This document shows, piece by piece, positions 47,280 through 58,802 of a DNA stretch of 64,000 nucleotides. Under the pieces are notes generated by a model. That model was not told where the DNA came from and made no database searches. It saw only the letters and a program-made list of their open reading frames with translations. The stretch spans positions 14,260,445-14,324,444 of the forward strand of contig NC_087079.1 of assembly GCF_026151205.1 (NCBI RefSeq). Reading direction: 5' to 3'. The position numbers and the translations under genes were made by a program. Source of the DNA: Bolinopsis microptera. Taxonomy: Eukaryota; Ctenophora; Tentaculata; Lobata; Bolinopsidae. Positions within the stretch are counted from its first letter, which is position 1; each line of letters starts with the position of its first letter.

Positions 47280-48230
47280 TTGTCTCTGATTTTTATAAAT
47301 TTGGCACCAAAAGTAGGGGGTGCACGATAAAAATAAACTTGCTCAGATTTTTAAAATTTTTGTACCACTGTTTTCTAGAGACTGTGAGAATTTTCACAAT
47401 ACCAAATTTGTTATACCTTTTTGGAAAGATCAGTGAGTTTCGCCTAAGTGCCATATTTGATGGTGCGCGGCTTTTGGAGCAAAAATAGCTGTAAAAGTCG
47501 CGAAATTTGACCAAATTCGTCCAAATTTGACCAGTTTTGTCGTATTATTCGGATATATCTCCAGTTGCTTAAATGAGATCATTCTGGCAATTGGCGACGA
47601 CCTTCCAATAGGGCTTTCACAACTGTCCGAAAAATTTGGTGGATATCGGAGTTGATATAGTGATCAAAATGGGGCAAAATACGCTGCTTTTAGCTGTAAC
47701 ATAATGTCTGATGGTTGGATATGCTTTAAACTTTTCGGACACTTTCCTTGTAAGTCTATGAGTAAGCTTACCAATTTTTGTTGCAATTGGAGGTCGGGAA
47801 GGATACTCAATATCTATTTGTTTGAAGAAAATTGTGCTGGCCGAAATTAGCGCTTAAAAACCATCCTACAGTCGGCACGCGCGGCTCACTTTCGATGGCG
47901 CACTACCTACCAAAAGTTGCCTCTAACTGTGAATAATGAAAATTTACCGTGTAGCACGAATACGATAACGTCGAGCTGTATGTAAATGTGGGCCTTGCAA
48001 CTGCAAGAGTGTACCAAGGACGATAATAACTGAAAATGTGAAAGTTGTAGCACTATGCGCTACTGGGCCGTTAACGGGTGATACTCGTAAAATATCTGTT
48101 CCATATATTGGACGAGTCCAACTCGGCGCGCGTCCTGGTAGGTTGTAAACCTACAACTGGGCCGCGCCGCGCATTTTTCTCGCCACCACGTTTGCAGATC
48201 GGCGAAATGCGAAGGATTGACATTGTGAAT
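47280..48230 (-). mobile_element. Element M2, inverted relative of M1
   Basis: 47322-47630 matches the reverse complement of M1 (18880-19210), for example GGTGCGCGGCTTTTGGAGCA. It is longer than M1 and carries an 86-bp insertion at 48071. Confidence 0.6.
48071..48156. mobile_element. 86-bp insertion with 8-bp duplication
   Basis: CTGGGCCG lies on both sides (48063-48070 and 48157-48164). The insert begins TTAACGGGTGATACTCGTAA and ends GGTTGTAAACCTACAA. A second copy is at 40829-40918. No inverted ends or coding content are visible. Confidence 0.75.
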
Positions 48231-48590
48231 CAAATGTGAAAGTTAAAGGCCAAAAACTAAAAATTTGCGCGAAATAGCACGCGCAGCAAACAAGCGCCGT
48301 GTAGCATTTTTAGCGAAAATTGCTACACGGTAACGTGGATTTATTTTATAATTATTCACATTTTTAGATTGGTTGACTTCGCCACTTCGACGCACCGCGC
48401 AAACTAGCATTCTTGCTTTGCAGAGCAACGATATCGATGGGTTGACAACGTCTGCAATCAAATTTTTAGACTACTTTTGGTACCAAATTTATCGAAATCG
48501 GAGAAAGTTTTGTGCTCGACTGCTCGCGCTTGGCGCTTATTATAGTTATACTTACTGGGCCGCGTTCAGCCTGTCAGTGTCATTCCGCCT

Positions 48591-50676
48591 AATCTCTAAG
48601 TCTATTCTTTAAGTATATCTTACTATATATCTTACTATATATAAAGCGAGACGATATATATGGTTCCGTGCCATTTTACTGACACCACGGCATCAACTTT
48701 AACGGGACTTTCCTCAAAAACCGTAAAAGATATACAACTGAAACTTTTTTGACTGGGTCAAATGCTTTAATGGCCTTCAAATCAGTATGAAAAAATAAAA
48801 AATTGGCCAAGGAATAAGAATTTTAGTGCCCAAAATTTGGACCCCCAAGTGGTGTCAAAAACGCGAATTAAATAGGTAATAATTATTTTAGTCTCTTGAG
48901 TCTTGACATTACTTTATAGTAAGACGGGTTCCTGCTAGTAATTATAAAGCGAGACGATATATATATATATTTATCTGTGCCATTTTACTGACACCACGGC
49001 ATCAACTTTAACGCGAATTTCTGCAAAAACCGTCAAAGATATACAACTGAATCTTTTTTGACTGGGTCAAATGCTTTAATGGCCTCCAAAGCAGCATGAA
49101 AAAATAAAAAATTGGCCAAGAAATAGGAGTTTTAGAGCCCAAAATTTGGTACCCCAAGTGGTGTCAAAAACGCGAATTAAATAGGTAATAATTGTTTTAG
49201 TCTCTTGAGTCTTGACACCATTTTAGGGTTAGACGGGTTCCTGCTAGTAAGTATAAGGTGCCCATCCTACTCCTAGCGGTTATTTGTGAGACAGCTTTTC
49301 TTTACATCCAGCCAGAGAAGCTGTATCAGGTCATCATATTCATAAAAATGGTATGAGACCGGTAATCACTATTCGGAATCCGTCTATTCATTCTATAGAA
49401 TAGACAGAAAACTTGCTGGATAATTTACGGAAAGATTTTAATATCTGACCTCTGGGGGTTGAATAACCTAATAATAGTTGCAAAACTCTCTCCTCATGTA
49501 GATTGCAAATCTGATTGTCCAGGTAACAACCATTCCAACTGCTTTCTACTTAATAAAAAACAACGTACTATAAAGCATAAGTTTCCTGGTCATCAATCCA
49601 TTTATTTGATAAATGGATTCCACAAATTTCCATAATCTCTAAGTCTATTCTTTAAGTATATCTTACTATATATCTTACTATATATAAAGCGAGACGATAT
49701 ATATGGTTCCGTGCCATTTTACTGACACCACGGCATCAACTTTAACGGGACTTTCCTCAAAAACCGTAAAAGATATACAACTGAAACTTTTTTGACTGGG
49801 TCAAATGCTTTAATGGCCTTCAAATCAGTATGAAAAAATAAAAAATTGGCCAAGGAATAAGAATTTTAGTGCCCAAAATTTGGACCCCCAAGTGGTGTCA
49901 AAAACGCGAATTAAATAGGTAATAATTATTTTAGTCTCTTGAGTCTTGACATTACTTTATAGTAAGACGGGTTCCTGCTAGTAATTATAAAGCGAGACGA
50001 TATATATATATATTTATCTGTGCCATTTTACTGACACCACGGCATCAACTTTAACGCGAATTTCTGCAAAAACCGTCAAAGATATACAACTGAATCTTTT
50101 TTGACTGGGTCAAATGCTTTAATGGCCTCCAAAGCAGCATGAAAAAATAAAAAATTGGCCAAGAAATAGGAGTTTTAGAGCCCAAAATTTGGTACCCCAA
50201 GTGGTGTCAAAAACGCGAATTAAATAGGTAATAATTGTTTTAGTCTCTTGAGTCTTGACACCATTTTAGGGTTAGACGGGTTCCTGCTAGTAAGTATAAG
50301 GTGCCCATCCTACTCCTAGCGGTTATTTGTGAGACAGCTTTTCTTTACATCCAGCCAGAGAAGCTGTATCAGGTCATCATATTCATAAAAATGGTATGAG
50401 ACCGGTAATCACTATTCGGAATCCGTCTATTCATTCTATAGAATAGACAGAAAACTTGCTGGATAATTTACGGAAAGATTTTAATATCTGACCTCTGGGG
50501 GTTGAATAACCTAATAATAGTTGCAAAACTCTCTCCTCATGTAGATTGCAAATCTGATTGTCCAGGTAACAACCATTCCAACTGCTTTCTACTTAATAAA
50601 AAACAACGTACTATAAAGCATAAGTTTCCTGGTCATCAATCCATTTATTTGATAAATGGATTCCACAAATTTCCAT
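48591..50676. repeat. 1,043-bp tandem direct duplication (two units)
   Basis: Units 48591-49633 and 49634-50676 read the same wherever I compared them. The repeated 5-mer AATCT lies at each junction. Each unit holds two about 300-bp N repeats beginning ATAAAGCGAGACGATATATA and ending GACGGGTTCCTGCTAGTA. Confidence 0.95.
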
Positions 50677-50681
50677 AATCT

Positions 50682-51634
50682 AATATCCGAGCAAGGTTAA
50701 ATATGTCTCCTGAATTCTTGAATGATGTTCCAAATCTTTTCCTTGATCAAAAAACACGTACCATCGCTCTGACGCAAAGCAAATTTTCGTAGATTCATAA
50801 TTATTAACTGCATTAAGAGGGTTAAGAATTTCACCTACAAAAGAAATCAGGATACGTCGCGTCTACACGATGTTAGTTTATTGTTAGCTGCTGTGTCCAG
50901 CTTTAGAGACATTTCGCCATGGGCCTGTATATTGAGCAACCTGCCTCTGAGTTCTCCCTAATAGCAGAAACACTGTTACTGTTATCAGGGAAAGTAGTTA
51001 TGTCGTGCCATTCAACAGACCGAGTGGCCTCACACTTGAGTGGTCCTATAGGTTTTCCTAGCTTTAAGAGCTTAATTCTAATGCCTTCACGTGCGGCTGT
51101 GTTTCAGCTATCTTCATGCAAATTTTGCTGATATGCCAATGAAATTAACGTTTAAAAAGGTTTATCTTGAGTCCCTAGCGTATCGAGCAGATATAAATGC
51201 CCGTAAGACTAATTGAGCTTCTACTAATAACAGTTATACGATTATTACAGTATTACACATTGCACTCAAATTAACCAAAAACCTGCTATATTTTGACAAA
51301 TCCTGCAAGAATCAACATTTTTGTCCACCTTAAACTTTACTAAAAAAACCTGCCAATTTAAGTTAAATCACGCAACAAATTGATTCGAATTATCTAACCT
51401 CACGTAGGATTTGCTACACGTTGTATACCTCTCGTGCACGCGATCAAAAGGGGTTGCAGCGGGTGTCATGAACGCATGAGATCTGTACTAAATATGCAGC
51501 ATTCGACTTTTTATTTAACGGAAAACCTGCCTTATAAGAACGAACCTGCTGTGGGTTAGTGGGTAGTGGAAAGATAAGGCTGGTTTTGTCATATTTTGTC
51601 ATATTTTTACAAGTTATATCTTATATTCCTTTAA
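50682..51634. other. Unassigned DNA
   Basis: AT-rich with no supported gene. Short open frames lack recognisable motifs. Confidence 0.4.
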
Positions 51635-51915
51635 TCATTTAAGATAATGGATAGAGCTGCAAAGCGCCTCGGCTACTCACTGCGTACTGCAGTTTATAAA
51701 TTTGAATTAAAGGGTATGTTTTTGTTGTTGTTGTAGCTGAGCTTAATGTCTGATTGTAGCTTTTTTAGGCTGCTATAAGTATAACCCCCTCTGGGATACT
51801 GCTAATGAACGTGATAGAAAATAAGTTGCGGCGTTATTTTGTAAATAATCCCTGCACAGATTTAACAATCCTACTCCTCATTATCATCGGTTGTTTTCAT
51901 TCCCAAGCAGAAAAC
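51635..51915 (+). repeat. About 280-bp direct repeat, left copy
   Basis: Matches 57560-57910 closely. It contains ATGGATAGAGCTGCAAAGCG, reading MDRAAKRLGYSLRTAVYKF before a possible donor (GGTATGT), so it may be a first exon of a repeated gene. The protein is not recognised. Confidence 0.7.
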
Positions 51916-52020
51916 CCGGGTTCAAATCCGGTCGGATGCAAGTCGGCCAGTTACCAAGCTGTGATTTGGTACAGCTTCGGCTGGTGATACACAGTCTCTG
52001 GCTCGTAGGACTAACCCCCC
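51902..52020 (+). repeat. Possible truncated tRNA-derived SINE
   Basis: GGGTTCAAATCC at 51919 is a good Pol III B-box, but no A-box lies in front. The paralogous copy at 57905 diverges just before this point, suggesting an insertion here. The class is tentative. Confidence 0.3.
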
Positions 52021-53069
52021 TACAGCTAGTTTGTTATGTTTAATTTATGAACATGATAGCCTGAGGTCCCCAGGTAAAGTTATACTAACTAGGGGGGGGG
52101 GGGGGGGGGGGGGGGGGAACAAGGGTTTTTTGTGAAACTTGATTTTGAGACATAATAGCACAAACTATGGCTGGTGACCGAACTTATGAGGTGGTTTTGG
52201 ACCCCAACCGCCCACCGGTGCGTGACATGCAGCTTGACATACGTTGCATGCCACTTTTCGCGCGCTAAATATTTGGGATACGAAACATGTATCAACATGC
52301 AGCCGCACCCATATTTTGTCCTTGCAATTAGACCCAATTAGGCCAAAACCCCTGAACATACAAATATGAAACATTTGTCATGGAGTTGTAGAGGGAGTTA
52401 TGTGCCTCGCCGGGCTAAAGTAGTGGATGACCTTGCTGTACGGCAAGTTAAACAAGGATCTGAAACTACTAGGTTCCGTACAGACTCAACTCTGCACCCG
52501 TGTCAATATGTTCATTATATGCAAGCCTCTTGATTTATACCCAAAACTCGCCAAAATAATTTGGCGGCCAAATTCCAAAATGTGCATGGAAAAATTAAGA
52601 ATTTTGCCGCCAAATGTTTTTGGAAGCCTAAATCAAAAATTGGCTTCCAAAAAGGGGTGGAATTGCAATTTTTAGTCGATTCCCAAAATTTCATGCAAAT
52701 ATTTTGAAAACTGAATTGAGTTGTTTCAATTTTAATGAAATCAATTTCGCGAATATCACAAACAATTACAAAGATACAGCCGATTTAGGGAGTATTTTTG
52801 CCTTCATAATTAAATTATTATATAATATCCACTTTGACTTATTGTAGCGAGATGCGTTATTGGACCGCACCGCGCACTCAATTATGCGTCTCGCAACCAT
52901 CACACATCAGTGATCAGTAAATCGGCGAAATACGCTACTAGGCCTTGCCGATTGCTGTGGTCATTATCACTAATGGAAAGATCGTGACCACTGTAAGATA
53001 GAGCATTGGAGCCCTGTGGCTGTACTTACCGGTACCCCGGTAAAATTAATTAAAGTCGAGAAAAAAAAT
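52021..53069. other. Unassigned DNA with a 26-base G tract
   Basis: A run of 26 G at about 52092-52117 recalls the poly-G element ends, but no matching C-run end follows. CCTGAGGTCCCCAGGTAAAG at 52061 is a shared repeat. 52850-52950 matches the GCGATGCGTTA-type ends of element M. Confidence 0.45.
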
Positions 53070-53899
53070 TAAATTTTGTTTTCTCTGCATTTGGTAAATC
53101 GTTTTGTTGCTTGTATGAAGCCGATGATCCTTGGTAGTGAGAACTTGTCCACTATGTCTGTCACACTAAGATGAAAGGAGTCAAAGTATCCTCCTCGTTG
53201 GTAAGACCATTTCGGGCACTGACAGGGACAAAAGGAAATCGCGGCATGTACGGAATCGCGATTTTTCCCATTTTTTGCGACAAATTTTATATGTCGTCGA
53301 TCTAATGTTGCTTGTTTGGCTTGTCGTGGTATCGCGATTTTTGGCCAAAATAATCGCGATTTTCTTTTGTCCCTGGGCACTGACCAATAAAGTGGTTCAT
53401 TGTCTCCTCTTCCATGAGACAGTATGGCCAAGTTTTGGGGACCGTTGTCGGCTTATTAACGTGGTAGTTTAGTTCACAATGTCCAGTAAGGATTTGTGTC
53501 GCTGTTCTTGTGCTCTCTTTGCCAAGTTTCGGGATTGATCTGCAGGCGAACTTATGTCTCCATACTCGTTTGAAGTGAGTGTTGGGCAACATTCTTCATC
53601 TTTCCCTCATTTTCCGATGACTTATACTCTGCAGCGCTCCCTTCCATAATACTTTTGGTATTGGTAGTTGCACTTGGGCGGAATCCAAGTAGTCAGAGCC
53701 ATAGTTTTGGTTCCAGATTCCCGTAGTATTTTTGCCGCTGTGCCTAGTGCCTACGGCAAAGGTCTCGGCCTGGAAGACGGTTCAGTTGGTCCCTAGGTGT
53801 TAGGACTCCTCGCGTATAAGAGGGGTGTCGTTATCCACAATGTACACTCCTGCTCCAACTTGTTCATTCATTTTGGAGCCGTTTGTGTAGCATTGTGTA
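53070..53899 (-). pseudogene. RNase H and C-terminal part of the retrotransposon
   Basis: From the right: CYTNGSKMNEQVGAGVYI (RNase H first strand with an Asp-to-Asn-like change before GS), a stop, VFQAETFAVGT (the catalytic Glu strand), then ATQILTGHCELNYHV and CLMEEETMNHFIGQCP. After the MITE come QRGGYFDSFHLS and IIGFIQATKRF. The order matches the 3' end of RNase H-bearing non-LTR elements. Several stops make it non-functional. Confidence 0.75.
53223..53375. mobile_element. hAT MITE with 8-bp duplication
   Basis: CAGGGACAAAAGGAAATCGC at one end, its near-complement GCGATTTTCTTTTGTCCCTG at the other, and GGCACTGA on both sides (53215-53222 and 53376-53383). CAGGG ends with an 8-bp duplication are typical of hAT elements. 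The insertion separates GQC and PKW of the retrotransposon tail. Related sequence appears at 19796, 25915, 32415 and 40770. Confidence 0.9.
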
Positions 53900-54208
53900 T
53901 ACCTTATCGGACCTTATTTGGACGGACATTACTTGAACGCTGGAGGCCCTAGCGTTCATTTTAATGTCCGTTCAAATAAAGTCCGTTCAATTAATGTCCG
54001 TCCAAGTTAAAGTCCGTTGAAATTTTTTCAAAAATTTTTCCATTTCGAACTTTTTGTCCAGAATATGACAACTTTGAAAACTTTATTGTGCCGTAAGTTA
54101 ACGACGAAAAGGTTCTCCTTGGTCTGCCGGAGGCACAGAAAACTCTACTACTACTACTACTAGTATATGATTTTTTCAAGGGTCACTTGACGGAAAAAAG
54201 TCAACGAA

Positions 54209-55567
54209 ATTATGGCACTCAACAACATAGTTCATGAACTAGTCCCCGCCAACATGACAAACTTGTTCCAGCCTCTAGATATTATGGGTAAATCGTGTTG
54301 CCAAGGACACTGTCCAACGTTGTTATAGTTCATATTACTCAGGGGACGGGGGCGGTAATGAAACAGTGCTAGGAAAGCTCCACGTGATGTTAAGGTTAAC
54401 CTTAAGTTGTCTAAGATAAAACCACTTCACGCCGAATGGCTTGTAAAAGTTAACACTGAAATGCAGGACCGGGGTAGTTTGATAAAAAAAGGTTTCCATA
54501 AAGCTAGAAATCACTGATGTTTTAAGCATGGACTATTTCATGCACGAAAACCCATTTGATGAAGATGATATGTGATATTAGACACACTGAAAGTTTAACG
54601 ATAAGATTGCAGACAGATAACTAGGCGTGTTGAGCTGGCGATGATTATAATTGAGGCAGAGTATTCAATATCGGAACTTTACATCATTGGATTCCAACAC
54701 GCTGCGTGTATAAGTTCTAACTTATACACGCAGCGTTTCTAAATAGAGTTTCTAACTATAACTATAACTATAATCTTATAATACATCTAATCGTGACTAA
54801 GGTGACACAATTTCAATCTGTTGAGGGATCACGATCCAGCTTGACGGTAGTTATTCATTTGCCAAGGTTCATTTACGTGTGCCCTCTTTTGTTTTTCATC
54901 AACTGTTGATAATAAAAATAATTTTTCTCTCCGATGTGATGTCATGAAAACATTTTGACCTCAACCACAATTGTGGGCATCTCAATCTTATTTTATTGTA
55001 CACAGCACATCGCACCTATCTAGCTATCTGTTTCCTCTGCAAATGGGGTATTCGTGTTACGAGGACACTGTCCGACGTTGTTATAGTTCATATTACTCAG
55101 GGGACGGGGGCGGTAATGAAACAGTGCTAGGAAAGCTCCACGTGATGTTAAGGTTAACCTTAACCCATTAGGGACGATAGGGTCGTTTTTATGACCCACC
55201 TTTTCTAGACGAAAAACCAAATTACTAAACGCTATAACGAATCTATAGCATATATACTCAAAATTTATTGGGCTTCATTATATGTAGCCCAATAAATTTT
55301 GAGCATATATGCTATAGATTCGTTATAGCGTTTAGTAATTTGGTTTTTCGTCTAGAAAAGGTGGGTTATAAAAACGACCCTATCGTCCCTAATGGGTTAA
55401 GTTGTCTAAGATAAAACCACTTCACGCCGAATGGCTTGTAAAAGTTAACACTGAAATGCAGGACCGGGGTAGTTTGATAAAAAAAGGTTTCCATAAAGCT
55501 AGAAATCACTGATGTTTTAAGCATGGACTATTTCATGCACGAAAACCCATTTGATGAAGATGATATG
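54209..55567 (+). pseudogene. Pogo-like transposase remnants in J3, partly duplicated
   Basis: The first copy starts MALNNIVHELVPANMT, reads NLFQPLDI, then shifts frame; it later gives KPLHAEWLVK, DRGSLIKKGFHKA and MHENPFDEDDM with a stop. The second copy starts near 55060 within the same region and repeats to the same stop, interrupted by element K at 55164. J1 retains the undamaged PLDITVNRVAKDIV stretch. Non-functional. Confidence 0.75.
55160..55400. mobile_element. MITE K, 233-bp foldback flanked by TTAA (piggyBac-like)
   Basis: TTAA then CCCATTAGGGACGATAGGGT at the left is mirrored by ACCCTATCGTCCCTAATGGG then TTAA at the right. The two halves are complementary around 55280. The uninterrupted sequence AACCTTAAGTTGTC is present at about 54401-54414 in the other copy within J3, which confirms a TTAA target. 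Confidence 0.92.
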
Positions 55568-55812
55568 TGATATTAGACACTGATCAAGTACACATTTTTA
55601 AACATTTTTACTGCTTAATGACTGCTTTTCTTACTAACTGTATAAAAAATGGATTTAAAAATCATTTGCTGAAATTTAAAAAACGTCAAAAAAACGTCAA
55701 AAAAAAATTCGGATTTTTGATGGTTTTGAATGCCTTCGAGCGTTCACATTAATGTCCGTTCATAATTATGTCCGTTCATGTAATTTCCGTCCAAATAAGG
55801 TCCGATAAGGTA

Positions 55813-57480
55813 TGGTGTTGGTATCGTTCTCAATTTCCTCATACTCTGAGAGTCGTGGAATTTCTGTGGTAAAACCAATGTCAACATTCAGTGATGTAGT
55901 CTGTTGATCTTGTCCTTCAGAATTGAGTTTGATAGCCTTTAGTAACTGTTTGTTAAGTTTTTTGTGGGTGGTTAAGTTGCTCTTCTTGTTAGCCATCGGC
56001 TCATATATCCAGTGGTTGTTGGATTTGAGTCTGAGAGCTCCTTTTGCTGCTTCCTCTTCTATCACCAGGTCGATGGGGATGATTCCGGTGATGATGTCTA
56101 GAGCTGCTCCAGGAGTTGATGGTAACCCTCCTGTTATGAGAATATTTCCTAGCCGATGTACGCTGCTTAGGATTGTTAAGTTATGTTTTTTGGATACACA
56201 ATTGAGCCAGATTCTCGCAGCGTATGTCAGGGAAGGTCTGACCACAGCTGTATATATCCATTTCATGGTCTTGGGGGTGAACCCCCATGTTGGTCCAATG
56301 GCTCTCCTGCATTGCATGAGTATGCCTTTGGCTTTTTTACACTGACTTTTGATGTGTTCATTCCACGTGAGTTTGCTATCGAGTGTTACTCCTAGAAACT
56401 TAGTTGAATTACGCATGCTTATTTCAGTTCCGTTAACTGTTAGAGGTTCTGAGATTTCCCATTACCTCCAGGTGAACATTACTGTATGTGTTTTAAGAGT
56501 ACTTACCTTCAGCCCGTTATCAGTGCACTGCAGTTCATGATGGCTTCAACTCATTCAAGACTTTTCTGCGTCATCTCTCTGAGATGATCGGCATAAAAGC
56601 CCTGGTTTCCACATTTTGCCGGTCCATCTAACGTGGCTAATAATGCAAGATCGTCCGCGAACCCTTGCAGTTCACATGGGATCTTGTCTCTGGTGTACGA
56701 CAGGAGACTGTCAACTACCAGGTTCCATAAGAATGGAGACAGGATTCCACCTTACGGACATCCTTTTCTTATAAAAATGAATTTCCTGCATCCGTTTAGT
56801 TCCATGTTCGTGGTTCTATTGCGGAGTAGAGACATAGTCCATCTGTTGACTGAAGACGACTCACATTTCCGGTTCAGGGCCTTCTCTATAGACTTGAATG
56901 CTACATTGTCGAAGGCCCCTTCGACATCTAAGAAAGTTCCTAGAGCCACACCGGAGCTTATGATTGTCCGTTCTATTTTGTGTACTATTTTGTGTAGAGC
57001 TGTCTCAGTTGAGGCACCTTGTACAAAACCGTATTGATTTTTATTAAGTTTTGAGTATATCTTAAGGTCTTTCTCCATATGCCATAACACTATTCGTTCC
57101 ATCCACTTGAGTGGTACTGAAGCCAGAGTGATGGTTCTGTAGGATTTAGGGTTATAATATTCAGTTTTCCCTGGTTTTGGTAGGAAAATGCCTGTCAAGT
57201 TGCGCCAGCTATCAGGAACATATCCACTTTGGAAGCTTGCCTTTGCTAGTTTTGTGAAAGCATCGCCTATGAATGGTAGTCCCTTCTGTAGCATTATAGG
57301 GCGTTAAGGGCGTAGACCGTCAGGTCCACTGGCTTTTAGGCCGTCAAATTCTAGTACTGACTTCTCAACTCAACCTCTGGAAAAGATAGTGTTGGATGTC
57401 CATTTGTTGGTTGACTTTGCCGGAATTTCTTCTGCCGTCTGATTGATGTTTTGGTCCTTTAAGTTGGTGCTCAGCTGACC
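55813..57480 (-). pseudogene. Reverse transcriptase of the non-LTR retrotransposon
   Basis: In reading order: LEFDGLKASGPDGLRP then a stop, YVPDSWRNLTGIFLPKPGK, SYRTITLASVPLKWMERI, FLDVEGAFDNV (first catalytic Asp), GGILSPFLWNLVVDSLL preceded by a stop where Gln is usual, QGFADDLALLA (catalytic FADD), then RNSTKFLGVTLDSKLTWNEH (thumb). At least four in-frame stops occur. The motifs fit the I/Jockey side of the non-LTR tree; clade placement is tentative. Confidence 0.85.
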
Positions 57481-57554
57481 TCAGACTCTATTGTGAAACA
57501 ATCCAATGAAACAATAAGTTTTCAATGGAACAATAAGTTATATTTTATAGATAC

Positions 57555-57910
57555 CTTTAATCATTGAAGATAATGCGGATAGAGCTGCACGGCACCTCGG
57601 CTACTCACTGCGTACTGCAGTTTATAAATTTGGATTAAAGGGTAAGGTATGTTTTGTTGTTGTTGTAGCTGAGCTTAGTGTCTGATTGTAGCTTTTGTAG
57701 GCTGCTATAAACCTTCTGGGATACTGCTAAGAAACGGGATAGAAAATAAGTTGCGGTGTTATTTTGTAAATAATCCCTGCACAGTTTTAACGATCCTACT
57801 CCTTATTCACTTAACCGGTTTGATTTATTGAGTGAAAATGAAACTTCGTCTTTGTCTGTGGTCTGCACGTGCAAGTCCTCATCATCGTATCATCGGTTGT
57901 TTTCATTGCG
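57555..57910 (+). repeat. About 280-bp direct repeat, right copy
   Basis: Right-hand match of 51635-51915, including GGCTACTCACTGCGTACTGC and AAAATAAGTTGCGG. The retrotransposon and its insertions lie between the two copies. Confidence 0.7.
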
Positions 57911-58098
57911 TTGAGTTACATTTCATCGGGTGTATCCTAGGTCGGGATGGAAATTTTTGACGCCTGATTGTTAGAGTCCTGTTTTTTCAATATCAAAACT
58001 GACAAAAGTCCCATTACCTTAGTATTGCTGTTCCACTACTAAAAAAACTGACATTTATTGACAATATATCTACAGTAGCCTAAAGCAAAGAAGCTAAA

Positions 58099-58802
58099 AT
58101 GAATATAGCAATAGCTATAATAGTGGCAATGGTGGCACGAGCTCAATCGCTTAACTGTTACAAATGCCAGGACGCAAATTTGAAATCAGGGGTTGAAAAT
58201 ACCTGTACCAAATACAGCGTTCAACAGGTATAGCCAGCTAGCTGCTAGCGTATGAATTTATTCCATTCAATTCTATTTATAATAGGAGGTCGTTCACATA
58301 TTACGTAATCAGCCGAGGGGAAGGTGGTTTCCAAATGATTACGCTAGTGTAATCTTGATACAATAGCTATGTGTAAAACTGATTACGGAAGGGTGGGGGG
58401 ATGGTCAAAAAAGTGATTACGTTATATGTGAACGACCCCTAGTATGTTACCATCTAAGCATCTAGGGCCAAAATTTAGTTGGGTTTTATTTATTCGAATG
58501 TATATTTATTGATTGATTTATATGTGATAAATTGGTGGTAAATAATAAAATTAAAATTGTCTTTTCTCAGTGTGCGGCCGGGAAAGACGTGTGCGCATCT
58601 CGTGCCACGACATTCTATGAGGGTAGCAAGTTCAGCTATATGAAAAGTTATCAATGTATGACGACGGCAGATGAGTCATCAGAATTGGATGAATGTATGG
58701 GATTCAAATCTGAATTTGAAGATGCTTTGGACGATTTGAAGGCTTATGCCTGTGCAATTGAAAAATGCAACGATGACTTGTGTAACGGACTTATCGTACC
58801 AG
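58099..58802 (+). CDS. Secreted Ly6/uPAR (three-finger) domain protein, 3' end not found
   Basis: Exon 1 (58099-58227) encodes a signal peptide, MNIAIAIIVAMVARAQS, followed by LNCYKCQDA. Exon 2 (58571-58802) continues in phase 0 and ends CNDDLCNGLIVPG before a GTAGGA donor in phase 1. Ten cysteines, the N-terminal CYxC and the closing C..xLCN are the signature of the LU domain, a disulfide-bonded three-finger fold found in secreted or GPI-anchored surface proteins. A final exon with a GPI signal would be expected downstream; I could not identify it. The start is the ATG directly before the signal peptide. The ligand is unknown. Confidence 0.82.
58283..58441. mobile_element. TA-flanked MITE in the Ly6 gene intron 1
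   Basis: Starts TAGGAGGTCGTTCACATATT and ends ATATGTGAACGACCCCTA. Same family as the copies at 5196 and 16223. Confidence 0.8.

Larger units (their letters stand above)
53902..55810 (+). mobile_element. Element J3, pogo-like transposon inside the retrotransposon
   Basis: Same ends as J1 and J2 but in the opposite orientation, with TA at 53900-53901 and 55811-55812. It contains the transposase tail twice (about 54290-54590 and 55050-55580), the second copy holding MITE K. Confidence 0.85.
53070..57480 (-). mobile_element. Dead non-LTR retrotransposon (I/Jockey-type with RNase H)
   Basis: Minus-strand order: reverse transcriptase (57480 to 55813), then pogo-like element J3, then RNase H and a C-terminal region (53899 to 53070), the latter interrupted by a hAT MITE. 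Stops and frameshifts occur throughout. The 5' ORF and endonuclease are not seen, so it is probably 5'-truncated. Confidence 0.85.

Noticed and set aside
51919..51930. tRNA gene from the B-box GGTTCAAATCC
   Set aside because: No A-box or acceptor stem pairing upstream, so at most a SINE relic.
52092..52117. A further poly-G-capped element
   Set aside because: Only one homopolymer end is seen. No complementary end or flanking duplication was found within reach.
55923..56345. 140-codon + strand frame
   Set aside because: It is antisense to the retrotransposon RT thumb region, which has clear motifs on the minus strand.
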